Source of the DNA: Acestrorhynchus altus
Lineage: Eukaryota; Chordata; Actinopteri; Characiformes; Acestrorhynchidae
NCBI GenBank assembly: GCA_034509495.1
Contig: CM067503.1
Coordinates: 3,193,633-3,257,632 of the forward strand
Reading direction: 5' to 3'
DNA: 64,000 bases
Shown: positions 61,925-64,000 of the stretch, piece after piece
Position numbering within the stretch: the first letter of the stretch is position 1
Layout: each line of letters opens with the position of its first letter
The notes under the pieces: generated by a model
Databases searched by the model: none
Seen by the model: the letters and a program-made list of their open reading frames with translations, nothing else
Told to the model about the DNA's origin: nothing
Translations under genes and position numbers: made by a program

Positions 61925-63165
61925 CTATAAACATCTGTGGTTAAGCCAGCCAAAACACTACCTTCAATAAAATGTAAACCGTTACATAACGTTCCCAAAT
62001 TCCCAATTCTCTACGGATGAGCTATCAATAATTATCATAATTGTATTTTTTAATGAAACACATTATAAAGAAGGTTGTTTATAAGAGGTTGTTGAGTGTT
62101 GTTTGGCTGCCAAGTCCAGTTATTGTATTTCTGAAAACTAGATTATTGAGAAAAAGTTCACTTGTGTTAGTAATTTCATACAGAAAGATGGAGTCAGATT
62201 TTATATTCATTACATGTAAAGTGACGTATTTGTCCCACCCTTTATTGACTAAATTACAAATCAGTTTCAAAATGAAAATGAAATCTAGAAAAGCTTGAAA
62301 TAAATCACTTGAAATGTAACAAATATAAGCCTGATGACTATAAACCTTTTTCTTTCTTATTAAAGATTTAATTTGAATTTTAATTGATTTATTTGAAATT
62401 TTAATTCAATTTAATTGTAATAAATTAGTATAAACAGCCGACATTACTGAATTACTCTAAAACAAATAAATATTTAAAAAACAAAAGTGGAAAATTCAAG
62501 TCTAAAGCAATTTTTCAGTGTTTGGCCAAAGATTAGATTCATCTCATAAGTTGAAACGAGGTTTGAAGGTTAGGGTTCAGGCATTGGCCCACAAATCCTA
62601 GAAAACTGGCAGCCAAACATCATCACCAGTTTCTCAATAACTCCACCTGCTGTAGGGCAGGCAAAGGGAATCTTGCCCGGGTCAATACCTTAGACTCCAA
62701 TCTCCACTTTGGAGACCATAAAATGAGGGTCCACAGAAATTCTTGCCACTCACCTTGCTCGATTCTAGTCCTTCACCAGCCTGAACCAACACCAGCAGAA
62801 AGATCTGGTTTCTTAAAACCCAGAGACTGTAGCCTAACCACAGAGAACCAGAAGATCTAACTAGTCCAACCACAGTCAGTGGCCATCCATATCCAACTGT
62901 TTCTACTGTTCTTCTGATTCAGACTGAGGACCAGTCTCAGACTGAAAGCAGTTAAAGGCCCCGGGGGAATTGAGACTCCTGAACATAGAGACACTCCCAG
63001 CTTATCTACTTCTTCCATCTGCTCCTTTCTGAATACTCCTGTCATGAGGAGGGGAGTTAGGAGACAGTGTCCACCCCTGTTATTACTGCTACCATGTCTG
63101 GTAGACAGACAAACATGGCCAGGGGACTATGTGTAGAAATCTGGTAACATCTGACCTGTGGTAAC
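61925..63165. other. Noncoding stretch, nothing recognised
   Basis: AT-rich to 62600, then average composition. No gene, RNA or classified repeat could be supported. Confidence 0.4.
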
Positions 63166-63169
63166 AAAA

Positions 63170-63640
63170 ATAAGTGAGTGGTTGCCATGGTATTCCACAT
63201 GAATTCCAGCTGGTTGCTTTGTTGTTGTTAGGTAGTTGCTAGGAGGCCACTATGGTGTTGCTAGATGGTTACTATGGTATCCCAGGTGATTGCTGTGATG
63301 TTGCTAGGTTGTTGCTAAGTGGTTGATATGGTATCCAAGGTGTTTGCTGTGGTGATGCTCGTGGTTGCTATGGTATTTCAGGTGGAGTTGTTATTGTGTT
63401 GCTAAGTCCAGTCTCAAAAAGGTTACTATAGTGTTGGTCAGAGATTGGTATGGTATCCCAGGTGTTGGTACGTGGTTGCTTCATGAGTGCTATAGTGTTA
63501 AAAGGTGATTTCAGGTGCTTCATGTGTTGTTGGCTAGTATTTGTTTGGGTGTTGCTGAGTGGTTGCTGTCGTATCCCAGGTGGTTGCTATGGTGTCTCTG
63601 GCAATGACAATTGGTTGCTGTCATATCCCATGCACTTTAT
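63170..63640. repeat. 'ggttgctatggtatcccagg' minisatellite patch
   Basis: This is the longest run of this degenerate unit in the window, about 20 units. Confidence 0.75.
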
Positions 63641-63769
63641 TGGGTCTAGTATAGTTGAATAATAGTGACATTTGAAGGTAACACAAGCACACATCATACA
63701 ATCAGACCAAAAAAATAATCACCCCATTCAAGAGGAACCATCACTGTTTTCTTCTCACCAGAAGCATTG

Positions 63770-64000
63770 ACTGACTGGAAAGGTTTACAGGCTCTTGATG
63801 GTCTCTGGACGCTGCCATCAGGTCTGGTGACACTGCAAGACTGACACCAGCCAACATAGCAAGAAAATATCTGGTCACTTCAGCATCATCAGAGATATAC
63901 AGTCCCTCTGGCATGGTATCCAGACCCTCACAAACTACAAACCCTCATGGCTACCACATTCTTAACCACCTCAATGACTTCTTTGGACACTTTGGAACAC
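63770..64000 (+). mobile_element. Probable LINE ORF2 fragment (endonuclease-RT linker), runs off the edge
   Basis: 'ggcatggtatccagaccctc', 'acaaactacaaaccctcatg' and 'ctcaatgacttctttggaca' resemble the linker region of fish non-LTR elements, where 'W.GIQ..TNYK' is followed by 'LN.FF..F'. Stops interrupt the frame. The assignment is from memory. Confidence 0.45.

Overview
The window is animal nuclear DNA, most likely from a teleost fish and possibly an otophysan such as a characiform. Genes are split by long introns with GT-AG ends, bacterial signals are absent, and (CA)n tracts are abundant. The interspersed repeats are fish-type Tc1/mariner remnants, tRNA-derived SINEs, foldback elements and minisatellites. 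The species is an inference from repeat style, because no database search was possible.

Layout. 1-3000 is a degenerate ~42-bp tandem array with a striking strand-asymmetric C-to-T pattern. 3000-9000 holds a small + strand gene for a four-span membrane protein of the MS4A (CD20-like) type. I assembled it from five coding exons (5212-8251, 194 aa) followed by a repeat-rich 3' region with a polyA signal at 8993-8998. About 9600-49800 is one large - strand gene for a puratrophin-1/PLEKHG4-type Rho guanine nucleotide exchange factor. I assembled 25 exons by hand. Every junction keeps frame and the total is 5040 nt, or 1679 aa plus stop. Domain order is a family-specific N-terminal module, a Sec14/CRAL-TRIO-like domain, a spectrin-like helical region, a Ser/Pro linker with a conserved basic patch, DH, PH and a Ser-rich tail. 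The two genes converge tail to tail with roughly 0.6 kb between their predicted polyA sites.

Introns of the GEF gene carry Tc1-like remnants with recognisable DDE motifs, MITEs with nested insertions, SINEs, and several tandem arrays (21/42 bp, 23 bp, 52 bp, 75 bp). 50-64 kb, upstream of the GEF start, has no gene I can support. It holds a Tc1-type transposase pseudogene, a foldback element with ~150-bp arms, a 41-bp minisatellite, long (CA)n tracts, 'gttgctatgg'-type minisatellite patches and, at the right edge, a probable LINE fragment.

The two genes have no obvious joint pathway. The MS4A-like protein would sit in a membrane, and the GEF would activate Rho-family GTPases at the membrane or actin cytoskeleton. 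I saw no undescribed multi-gene system. The most unusual signals are the C-depleted patches in the left array, CA tracts directly beside several splice donors, and repeat families that share units between separate arrays.
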